Translations under genes and position numbers: made by a program | Part shown: positions 36,798 to 46,421 of the stretch, piece after piece | Layout of the letters: each line of letters starts with the position of its first letter | How positions within the stretch are numbered: the stretch's first letter is position 1 | Assembly: GCA_036897445.1 (NCBI GenBank) | Contig: JAYMTL010000152.1 | Span: 1 to 46,421 of the forward strand | Length of the DNA: 46,421 nucleotides | Direction of reading: 5' to 3' | Source: Pelargonium tetragonum | Taxonomy: Eukaryota; Streptophyta; Magnoliopsida; Geraniales; Geraniaceae | Notes under the pieces: generated by a model | The model's input: the letters and a program-made list of their open reading frames with translations, nothing else | The model's database searches: none | Told to the model about the DNA's origin: nothing

Positions 36798-37293
36798 AGT
36801 CCGACCTAATTCTAGTTTTGTTGTGGGATTAGACCCTCCTTTTTTAGTGTGACTTTCTTCTGCTTCTGATTTTTAGTGTATGAAAGGTATAATATGAGTT
36901 GAGTGAAAGCGATAAGGGCTTTGTTTAGGAGCAAGTCAAGATTTTCTAAAAGCAATTTATAAGTCAATCTCTTTCGTTAGTTTACTAGGGCGAATATTAG
37001 AAGGAGATAGAATTAGCAAGAGAAGCTTCAGAATCCAAGGGGACAAGCCAGGAGTTTATCTAGATTCTGACTCCCTTCTTTTCTTAATATGAAATAGGCT
37101 AGAGAGTCCTGGAGTTTTGTTTTAGAGTCTGTAGTAAGGGAAGGTTTAGTAGCGCTCTTGTCAGATATTCCTTTAATAAAAAGTAATTCAACCCACTCCA
37201 AAGGAACATAGTAAAAGGGACTCTAAACTGGTAATAAATGACATTCTCGATAGCAACATAGGGTATTCTTTGCTTTCATCCCCAACCAGGTTT
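36798..37293 (+). repeat. Diverged segmental repeat P3, copy B
   Basis: GACCTAATTCTAGTTTTGTT followed by GTGGGATTAGA (36,798-36,834) and GGGTATTCTTTGCTTTCATC followed by CCCAACCAGG (37,251-37,293) match two parts of copy A at 14,558-14,743 in the same order and strand. The intervening sequence is three times longer here. The region shares the G-rich plus strand of copy A. Confidence 0.5.
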
Positions 37294-37606
37294 CTTAGCT
37301 TTGGCAGGAATGTCTTTGTTTTCTGTAATGAAGTAGTTGCTATTTAGGCCCTTTTCTTTGTTTCCAATTCTAAAGCGGATAGGCGCTGAGGTAAAGTGAA
37401 AGTGGGAGCGCTTTGAAGTTGTTGTCTTATAGGCTTGCTCTAGTGCCAGAAGTTTTTACAGGGGATAAAAAGTCGTGTACAATTTACGGTCCAGGGTTAG
37501 GGCATACCAACGTACAAGAGAAGGTTGGGTAGAGTTATAGGTAATAGAGAGGTGTAGGGTAAGTTGGTTTCTATTGGGTACTCCTTTTAGGTTTGCTGCT
37601 TAACGG

Positions 37607-37660
37607 GACAGGGAATTGGAAAGAGTAAACTAGTTGGGATTCTTAAGAGAGTCCCGAAAG
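37607..37660 (+). repeat. Dispersed repeat P8, copy a
   Basis: GACAGGGAATTGGAAAGAGT, ACTAGTTGGGATTC and AAGAGAGTCCCGAAAG align with 40,384-40,453 (GACAGGGAATGTAGAAAGTG, GCTAGTGGGGGAGTC, AAGAGTCCCAAAAG). The partner carries about 16 extra bases in the middle. The pair ties the G-rich blocks at 36.4-37.7 kb and 39.9-40.8 kb to each other. Confidence 0.5.
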
Positions 37661-40383
37661 AAAATCGTATAAAACGCCTCTCGATCGAAGGGCTCCCATA
37701 GCTTTCGAATTTTCTTTCTTAGTCAACCCGGTAAGCTACTTTAAGGAGTTTTTTAGTAGAATTAGTCTTATCTGTCCACTTCCCTAACTTTATACTGGGG
37801 AGTATATGACATGCAGCTTCAAGAACTTTTAGACAACTAGGTAGATAAAAAAAGGGCCTTGCAACTACAAGTTTTAACCTTGTTTCTATTTTTTTATATA
37901 ATTCATTTTTATAAACCCCCTCGCTGGGTACAAGCCTAAATTAGGAATACCCTGTATTAAGAGGTTCCGTTGAGGGACCTTTCAGTTATTTACTAGTAGA
38001 CTGAGGGGTTTTTATATCACCGGATTTAGAGATAAAAGGAAGCTCGGTTTCCTACCAGACATTTATGTGGATTTCTAGGTTTTTTATTTCTATAAAAAGA
38101 AGAGCTCTTTTAGCTTAAATAAAGATCTATTAGCTATCTAGTCAAAGACTTGTCTAAAGTAAACAGTAAACTTAGTGTAAAAAAAAGTTTTCCAATAAGA
38201 GTGCCCAATTTTTGCTTTTTATAGGAATTCTGATATAGGCTAACGCTCTATAACCAAGGTAAACGGGATAGGGAAACCGCGCTCATAAAAGAATAAGAGG
38301 TATACTCAAAAGACTCCCCGTTGCCAAGAAAAATTTAGGTTCTAGGGATCATTCTAGTACCTCTTCGAAAGCAACAAATTCTGCTTTCTTTTACATATCA
38401 GATACTCATTAAGGCATCTTCTATTCCTGTCAATCTTCCTTTGTATGCACTTTGGCGATTTTATAAGTGTCCAAAAGGATCCCACTACACTAAATCAGGA
38501 TGAAAGGAATGATTTTTTCCTGAGAAGCCTAACGTCACTCAAGGGGTAGTTTGACTCCTATTTATAAGGAGGTCCTAAGATGTGTTATATAAAGCACTAG
38601 AAAAGGACTTAGATTTTAGGGGTTCCAGGGGGCTTTTTCTTCCTTAGTATTTGACGTGGAGAAACTCCTATTCTGTTAGTTCGCCTCAAGGGACTCCCTT
38701 TAAATGAAAGCTCTATTCCCCAGAAAAGACTTTATCTTTTTCCTTTATTTAATAAGGAGACCCCCCAGGTCCCACTTTTGTTTTATTAAACTTATTAGGG
38801 ACCTTCCAATCTATTAGAATATAATGTACTTATAAATTCTCGAAAAACCTTCTTAAATTCTCAAAGCGGTTGAGATAAAGGTGCCTTGTACATATGTCTT
38901 ACAAGGATACCTAGTAGCAATTCCAATCGGCCTAGATGGATGCTTTAGATCTCGATTTTGCTGCAACCGAAATAAAGTTTGCAGAAACTCATAACTTTTT
39001 TAAGGGCAGTGTTGCCTATACCTAGAACCCTATTTTACCTTAATAGAGTCCTTTTTGTTTCTTTTTAATTCAAATTAAGGAGTCCCGGCTCGGTTACTCA
39101 GTTTCATTCTATACCTCGTTCAGGGAAAACTTGTCCTTGTCTTCCTAAAAAAAAGTAGCAATTTTATTCCAACTCACTAACTTGTAACAAACTACTCAAA
39201 AGAAGGTTTAGCGCTTTAGGAAATGCATTTGCTATTTAATAAAAAAGCTGGGAAACCTTTTGGGATTGCGCCTCTTTTTTAGAGTGTTTCCACTTCTACT
39301 TTGAGCCCTCAAAAGCTTCATTTCCAATTCCTTAGAAAGAATCTGCCATAACGAAAAAGCAAAAGCAGTCTAGGATAGGGTCCTTTAATGACGAATTTCC
39401 TTAGAACTCTATACGTGCCATAAAACAAAACATAGGTTAGTCTACGTAAATTGTACGCATTCTGAAACTTTTGTTATCCTAGAACTCCCCTTAACTTAAT
39501 AAAAAAAACTCTAATGAAATAGCATCTACTGAATTCCTTTTAATTAATCAAGGACTTTCCGGTCAAAGGGGAATAAAAATCAAACGAAACAAGGCCAAAA
39601 CCACTATCTGGAATAACCTTTTTCTGCTGTTCGGGTATCAATTCTTTTTAATTTACTGCCGATTTTATGGCATTCTTTTCAATTGAATTGCTTACTTTTC
39701 CTTTTATACATCCCACAAAGCCCTCACTACAATTTACTGGAAACCAGTTCCTTTACTCAACCCTTAACCATAGAAGACAATAACACTCTTTTTGACTTCC
39801 CCCCTCTTTTACGGGCTCCCCTGACGAATTGCTATTTCTCTATCAAACTTAACATCAAAGCCTTTTGCATTTTATTACAGACTTTTAAGAATATTAACAA
39901 GCAGAACCTAGCAGCAGTAAATAAGCCAAAGTAATAAGAAAAACAAATAAGAAATATGAAGACCCAGAAATTTAGCCAAGTAAGTCAAGGTGGAGAAAGG
40001 AATAGGCTGAGGGCCCTAAGAAGTGCTTAAATTGGCGATGACATTATAGTATAGTTTGGGATTTTGGTGGAGGGTACAGCTATTTCACGAAAAAAGGATT
40101 AGACAGTAAACTTGTGAAAAAGAGTGCAGGTCTAGAGAAGAGAAAGGAAACCGAGTAAGATACAAGTGTGATTGAATAGTCGGTAGAGAAAGTCTATATA
40201 ATAGGACGATAAGCAGTTCAAAAGTCTAAAGTAAGAGCCAGGCTTTCAAGAATTTGATAGGTAAAGTGGTCAGTAAAAAGTAGTAGATGCCGAAATAATA
40301 GGGCCTTTCCCGGTATCTGCTCAGTCAAGCTATAGCTCTAGGGTCTGTTTTTATAGACTAATGCTTCACTGGACAATGAATTT
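37661..40383. other. Gene-free stretch
   Basis: No gene is visible. An 83-codon frame at 39,683-39,934 starts at TTG and is unrecognised. From about 39,950 the plus strand turns G-rich. Confidence 0.45.
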
Positions 40384-40560
40384 GACAGGGAATGTAGAAA
40401 GTGGTTTAGTTATTAAGCTAGTGGGGGAGTCTGAATTATAAGAGTCCCAAAAGTAAGAGGTTGTAAGAAATTCCTTTGAAAAGGGAGCCTTTTATTGGAT
40501 TGAAAAGTCATTCGTTTTCTGTGAAAAGTAAAACGTAGTTATAGAGCTTTTGCGTAAGCG
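40384..40560 (+). repeat. Repeat P8 copy b joined to repeat P3 copy C
   Basis: The first part (40,384-40,453) matches 37,607-37,660. The second part (40,489-40,560; CCTTTTATTGGATTGAAAAG, TTCGTTTTCTGTGAAAAG, TATAGAG) matches 14,451-14,510. So one block here contains sequence related to two separate places, which shows that the repeats are mosaic rather than simple single duplications. Confidence 0.5.
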
Positions 40561-43047
40561 GTGTAGGTTGTTATTCGTATTCATATTAAAAGTTAAGGAG
40601 AGCCAAGTAGTTATGTTATGAAAGATAGGTCTACTAGGCAATTCCATTTATAGGTGAGGTTCCCCTTTACTGTTGCAGTATAGGCATTCAATACAATAGA
40701 GGTTTGATAGGCATATAGGCATGGAATTCCTGAGAAGGGGGTTTCATAGAATAAAACATTGGAAGTGTGTACTGTTGACTCTACTCGATAGGCCGGTCTC
40801 TAACTGTAAAGCTAAGAGAGGGTCTTTCAAACTGAACTTAGAATTCTACCTTTTACTAAAAACTAGAAACAGGTGACTTTAGCCTAGCTCCTTAACTTTT
40901 TCCTCCCTCAAAAGTCTTTAACCGGAATACAAATAAAAAGGAATTGGAACAATACCAAAACTGGTTTTATGTATCCTAAACCTAATTGAGTGTACCCAGA
41001 CAGGGATGCCAGAATCTTTTCACTTTTCAGTCAATATTTCTTTTTCGAATCTATCCCAGTCCCGGCTTACTGACAACAACTTTCCTATAAAACTGAAAAG
41101 AAATTTCAAATTTTTTCAGCTGATAAAACTATCAGTAAAAGGCGAGGACTTCGTATTTCATCTCGGTTTATGAAAAATCTAATACTAGTATACACTTGCT
41201 TAATCGTATACTTCTAGGTTTCCTTTGTTCTTTTTCTCTGAAAACAAAGTAAAATAAAAAATTTGTCAGATTACCCTATAGCATCAGAGCTTCTAAAGTA
41301 AAGTGAACTCGCTGGGTTTTCGGGTCGCTGTGCCAAATGCACTTTTTCGAAACAAAGATTTTATGGGTTTTGCGAGTTATACTCTACTTGTGCGTCTTGT
41401 TACGGAGGATAGATAGTACTATATCTAAAACAAAAAAGCTTTTTGTATATTGAGATTGAATCTTACCGACTCGAACTGAGGGAAGGTCACGCATTAAGTA
41501 TTCTAGAAAGTACGATAACTAACTTATAACCACCAACTTCTTCATAGACTTAACTTAGGAATGTCTTAACCTTACCTTCAAACTCTTTAGATTAGAGCTT
41601 TAGACGGGATAGACTTTGAGTTGGTGTCGCTAAGATCCTAAGACTTTTGTAAACCCGTAGAATGTATAGAAAGTAGTATATTCCCTAAAAGTTTATCTTA
41701 CATCTTACAGGAGATTGGATAATTCTTAAAAGTAAGTAGTTATAGTATCTCCTTATTTTATTGTAAATTGAATTTGTACAAGTTATTTTGGAGCAAAGTC
41801 CTGGGGTAACTCTCGTAAAATAAAAAAGCTTTCTAACAGGGGCTTCCTTATTTGCTTACTTTTTCAACAATCCTGAACCCTTTTCTTTTCAATCGAAACT
41901 TGGGAAATGACCCTTTTAACGCCTCAAAAAGAGCCCGGCGCTTCGACAACACTACAACTCAAATACTAAGTTATTAAACACTACAGGGTTTTTTATTCCT
42001 ATTATTCTCCGGATAAGCGATTACATTTCTCTTTCAGCGATGCAGGGTTACTATAATTTTCGTCTTATTCGCTATTTTACTAGAATGCTCTTTTTTACTC
42101 CCTTTTAAATTAATAGTGGGTGGGGCATCGAAATTCCTGTACTCCTTAGAAATTTTAAGCATATCCTTTAAAACTAAAGTCTTGCTATAAAAATTTTTTT
42201 TTAATAAAGCAAAAGCAGGGAAGGCCCATTATATAGGTTCTTGAGAAAAGAATTCACTCAAAAATCCAAGATTATCTTTACCTTAAGAGAGAAATCCGCC
42301 AGAAAAAGACATAAGTCCCCGTTCTTTAAAAGGAGCTTCAGAATTCCTACCCCATCCAGTTAGCATTTACGCGAGTTAAAACTTCTTCAAGAAAGAATTC
42401 TATTTAGAATTTTATTACTAGACCAAAAACTTAAGGGTTCAAGGTCGAAGATAGGCGTGCTAACAAAGAACAAAAACCCGGGCATTTCTTTTTTAGTTTA
42501 GAGGGCTCCCTCTTTAAAATAGAAAATTCTTGTTAAAGGTGAAAAGTAGAAACAAAGGCTATTCCTAGGTCTTCTTTTTTTCAGCATAGATATATAAATC
42601 CACTACGAAATAGTCGAAGGGGGAATTTCTTTTCACTTTAACGACAAGACATTAGATCGCCCACGCGGTGCAAAAAGGCTTTTTTATTACTAGCTCTGGG
42701 TTGCTCCTTTTTACTTCAAATTCTCTAACCTACGAAAAGTGAGTCTTAGATTAGAGAACGGCTATCTCTTTCTAGGGGCACCTTGAAATAAGAAAGAAAG
42801 GGTATTCTGTACTTTGTTCTTAAACTCTCCTTTTGCTTGCTATTGAGACCCGGGTATGGGTATTAAGCGTCTAATTTTTACACTCGCAGGTTGTGAATAT
42901 TTACTTGACTGTATACTTTTATGGATTTCCCTTATTACTTAATTAAGTTATACCAAGGGTTTTGAAGTCTAATGTTATGATATAGGATACCAAAGTAGCA
43001 ACTAAAAAGTCTAAAGAAAAATTTCTTTTATTTAAACTAATCCCATT
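40561..43047. other. Gene-free stretch
   Basis: No gene is seen. On the minus strand a T-arm-like word (CAGTTCGAGTCGG, near 41,466-41,480) occurs without a D arm. Confidence 0.45.
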
Positions 43048-43073
43048 ACTCTTAACTTTTACTCTTAACTTTT
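43048..43073 (+). repeat. Exact tandem repeat, 13-base unit, two copies
   Basis: The unit ACTCTTAACTTTT occurs twice without a gap. Exact copies amid otherwise eroded repeats suggest a recent slippage or short duplication. Confidence 0.8.
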
Positions 43074-43186
43074 GCGGTCATGTAAACGAAAGACTCATAC
43101 TTAAATACTTAGAGAGTAAAACAAAGAACCTCTGTACATCCACATGGAGCCTCTCAAAGTCTTTCTGAAAGCATCGCTGGAAAACC

Positions 43187-43214
43187 ACAACTCACCCACT
43201 CATGTAAGCTCTAT
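43187..43214 (+). repeat. Dispersed repeat P7, short copy c
   Basis: ACAACTCACCCACTCATG and AAGCTCTATCT resemble the right part of P7 copies a and b (ACTAACCCATGAGCTCTAT). It is short and may be chance. Confidence 0.25.
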
Positions 43215-45672
43215 CTCTTCCCTCAACTTTTAACTGAAGATTAAGGCTCTTTTTTTAACCTCTCTCTTCTCTAAAAATATGAAAATTCCGCAGAAAAACC
43301 AGCAAAGAGAGCCCCCACAAAGTAGATTTTATTTTATAAAAGGCTGTAAGTGAAATTTTTATAGATTTCTTAAGGTATTCCCTATAATCAAATACCCCGT
43401 CAAACTCCTAAGAGAAGCCTAACTTTTTGTTTTTGTGCATCAAACGCAAGCTCGAGTGCCTCCTCATTTTTATAAGTATTCTTGTCTCTTTTTTCCTTAT
43501 ACTGATAAAAGGAACAAAAAAGATATCGCGAGGAATAGAGCAGTTTCTATTTCTATACATAATACTAGAAAATGACTTAAATGAAAAAGAATTCCGGGTC
43601 AAAATTTAGACCCCCTTGCCTTTAAAGATAAGAAACTAACAGAACAAGTTCTTTTTAAGGGGCATAAGAGCAAGAAATTGAATTTATCACTATAACATGT
43701 CCTTTTTAGTTACTAAATGTTTTTAGCTAGATTTACACTTTAACAAAAACCTTTGTTTTCCAGTCTAAAGTTCTGGATCAATCTTTCTTAGCAGTAAAGT
43801 GTTTGTTGAACCCAAAGATTCACTTTATATCTTTATTGGAAAAATCCCCAGTTTTCGTGGTTATATTATATAAAAAAAGACTCTGAGGAAGCTTTACAGC
43901 AAGGATTTACATAGATTGTAATCCAGTATTAAAAAAGAGGTACTAATTAGGCTTGGGTTTGTGATAAACAGATAGAAAATAAAAAAAAAAAGAAGTTTCT
44001 TCCTTTGCCTTTGCGGGAGTCCTTTCCTTGTATAAAAGAGTCTAAACAAGTCAAGTTGTTTGGAACTTTTGCGATTCTTTTTTTAGGATAAATATGCAGG
44101 TCTCGCGAGTAATTTAAATTGCTTACAGTAAAAGAGGGGCCTTGCTTATACTTATAGGTTAACTGAAGTTTTTACTGTATTTCTAATCTAGGTAGGTAGC
44201 TAAAAGAGATTCCTTTAATAAACTCTCTTTTTCTTTTCAAGGACTTGCTTCCTTCTAATTTTTAGCAGTGGCTTTCCTATACCGGGGACTGAAACTTTAT
44301 AGATTGAATCTCATAAACACTTAAGGCACTCCCTGAGAAAGAGAAAAAGGAAGGAAAGCTATAGTCTTCTTATCTCTCTCTCTGAGCTTTACAGGCTATC
44401 TAAAAGTAAAAGGTCATACCGTTGGAAAATCTGTAAAATCTCACATTTTCGGGAAATAAAAAGTATAAGGAGTCAATACTAGAAAAGCTCCTCCTTAAAG
44501 CTTAATCTTTTATTTTAGTTGCTAAAGTTAACTTTCTCTTACTTAGGTCCTTCTAGGAATACTCATATCACCAATTAAAAAAAGCTTAGGTAATCCCCCT
44601 AAATAAAAGAATCTAGGAATTCGGAAGTCTTATCTTATAAAGTAACTGGTTTTTACAAGCTCGATTTCAAGCCGGAATTTCAGTGAAAAGAAACCCGGGA
44701 TCACTATTACGACCTATCTCAAGGGTGTTTTATAGAACTAAAAGAAAAGCTTTATTTATAGCTTTTGACAAACCCCGGATTACAAAAAAAAAGACTAAAG
44801 GCATTAAAAATTATAGTATAAATAGAATATACCCTTGTTTCGTAATTTATAATAGGTCGAGTGGAGGAGAAACTTTAATCTAAAAAAAAAAGTACAGAGT
44901 TCTGGGATATAAAGGAAAAATGAATTGAAGATGTAGTCCGTATTCTTGAGGTGAGGGGAGGCCTCCTTATCTTATTTGCGGTCTTTAGTCAAGGAATTTT
45001 TTATTTAGTAGAGAGCTTTACGTCTAAAAGTTCTTTTGAATGTCATAAGCTTTTTATTATATACTAAGTACTCGATGAGCGTAGTCTTTTCCTTACCCAG
45101 ACCTAAATTTGGTGTATTCTTTTCAACTCGTTAATTAAATATACTAAATTCTAAACAGGAAGCGGGGTCTCTATAAAATGAACTTATAAACTTGTACCCC
45201 TTAAAGAATGAAAAGCCCTAGTACTTATGAAACTCAGTAAACTACACCTCTAACGCAAGACTTTTAGATCCTTTCTGCCGACTGCTCTAGAACTCTTTTT
45301 AATCTTAATCCTGGGAAACAAAAAACTGAATCTTTCTGTCACTAAACTAAGCCGAATACAAATAGTGGAATCTCGTAAAACAATTAAAAATACAGTACAA
45401 CGTTCTTTTAAAAAATGCAAAGGCAACCCCAAGGCTTTCTTAGACCTTATATTACTTAACTAATAGTTTTTTCGATATTCTAATTTCAATAGATAAGACT
45501 AACCGTAACTATATAGATAGGGTTTTCCAAGAAGAGACCTAATCAAACTCTTAGAATTCCTAACTTTTTGGTTTATCAAATTACATTTTTAGTGATAGCT
45601 TGCATTCTATTTATATTAAGATTCAGCATATGGAAAATAGACAACGCTCCCTTTTTTTCAGTGAGTCTGTAT
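43215..45672. other. Gene-free stretch
   Basis: No gene is visible. Small frames on both strands at 43,408-43,609 mirror each other, and the frame at 44,683-44,883 starts at GTG and is lysine-rich; none has a recognisable family. Confidence 0.45.
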
Positions 45673-45752
45673 CCGCTAAGGCGGAACCTTTTGGTTCTAT
45701 TTTCATAGCTCTACTTTTTAAAACTAGGTTTCCTTCTTTTCCAAAGGAAAAG
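45673..45752. repeat. Cluster of three perfect small hairpins
   Basis: In order: CCGC (45,673-45,676) with GCGG (45,681-45,684), loop TAAG; immediately after it AACC (45,685-45,688) with GGTT (45,693-45,696), loop TTTT; then CTTTTCC (45,736-45,742) with GGAAAAG (45,746-45,752), loop AAA. The first two abut with no base between them, like the tandem hairpins at 11,403-11,442 and 18,326-18,372. They could form an RNA end structure or be a small mobile double hairpin; nothing in the neighbourhood decides this. Confidence 0.45.
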
Positions 45753-46421
45753 TCAAGTCTAAGTTCAAGAGCAATATAACAAGTACAAATCTCTCTTACT
45801 GCTAAATACTAAACCTCCTGAATGATACTAGGCTTTTTTTTAGTAACTACTTAGCCATCGTATCTTCAATGCTCACACAAGGAGCTCCCTCTTATAGAAA
45901 GACTTAGTCAAAAAGATAAAATAAAGCAGACCAAACATAAGCATAAGCAAGATAATTAACTCATTTAAAGTCTAAAGAGGAGTGTGCGCTTTCGATGGAG
46001 GTATATCCGGTTTACTCCATAAGAGTTTCGTTGCCGTGCAATTCCTTTTCTTTGTTTGGGATTGTAAGATCGGGTAATTTAAGAGTGTTAAGTTTTGGAC
46101 TTACTATTCAAAAGGGACAAGCTAAAAACAAAAGATCCCCGATAAAATAGAAAATGTATGCTGAGTAAAAACCTAACAAGACAAGAAATTCATGTGAAAA
46201 AGAACCCTGTGAGATCGCCTAATAAGTAAGAGATTCCTTCTAGGGTTGGCTGCTATAAAAACTCTTTTTCTACTAGCCGAGGGCTTCTTCGTTCGGAGTA
46301 CTTTGTTTGGGAGAATTCCTTTTATAGTTTTTTTAGTAGGGGAAACTTAAAATTAGAAAATTTGAGTGACTAAAAATCTTTAGCAAGCATATGCGGGGTC
46401 CTTTAATTAGCCAACAATAAG
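45753..46421. other. Gene-free end of the window
   Basis: No gene is seen. I saw no repeat of the first bases of the window at its end, so circular closure cannot be judged from the sequence. Confidence 0.45.

Noticed and set aside
41461-41485. T-arm-like word on the minus strand (CAGTTCGAGTCGG)
   Set aside because: There is no D-arm word or anticodon arm at the right distance, so it is not a tRNA or a t-element.
43660-43680. GGCATAAGAGCAAG as a promoter
   Set aside because: The motif fits the loose consensus but no gene lies downstream, and such words are frequent by chance.

Overview
The window looks like mitochondrial DNA of a seed plant from a lineage with a fast-evolving, expanded, nearly gene-free mitochondrial genome. 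The only gene I recognise is nad6 (complex I subunit 6), at about 13,107-13,612 on the plus strand. Its protein and DNA words match angiosperm nad6, but it is much diverged and its frame is interrupted twice. Several codons that are C-to-U edited in most angiosperms already carry T here. One gene in 46 kb, a low G+C content (two 60-base lines counted by hand gave 19/60 each) and a background of eroded repeats resemble the multichromosomal genomes of fast-evolving Silene (S. conica, S. noctiflora). That comparison is an inference; the genus is not shown by the sequence, and a nuclear copy of mtDNA cannot be excluded.

Layout: 1-8,284 is featureless. From 8,285 to 11,515 lie a diverged segmental repeat, a pyrimidine-rich stretch and two copies of a hairpin-bearing repeat. 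From 12,150 to 13,612 is the nad6 unit: a weak promoter-like motif, two tRNA-like elements, then nad6. From 13,613 to 20,040 come more diverged duplications, including two related blocks 970 bases apart. From 20,041 to 29,570 there is almost nothing recognisable. From 29,575 to 40,560 there are scattered diverged copies of the earlier segments, some inverted. From 40,561 to the end it is again plain, apart from a 13-base tandem repeat and a tight cluster of three perfect small hairpins at 45,673-45,752.

How it works together: if nad6 is expressed, a transcript begun upstream would pass through the tRNA-like elements, which in plant mitochondria can serve as RNase P/RNase Z cleavage guides, giving a mature 5' end close to the gene. 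Everything else looks like non-coding sequence built by repeated duplication, rearrangement and decay. The longest open frame in the window is 107 codons, on the minus strand, with no ATG, and nothing else shows a protein family.
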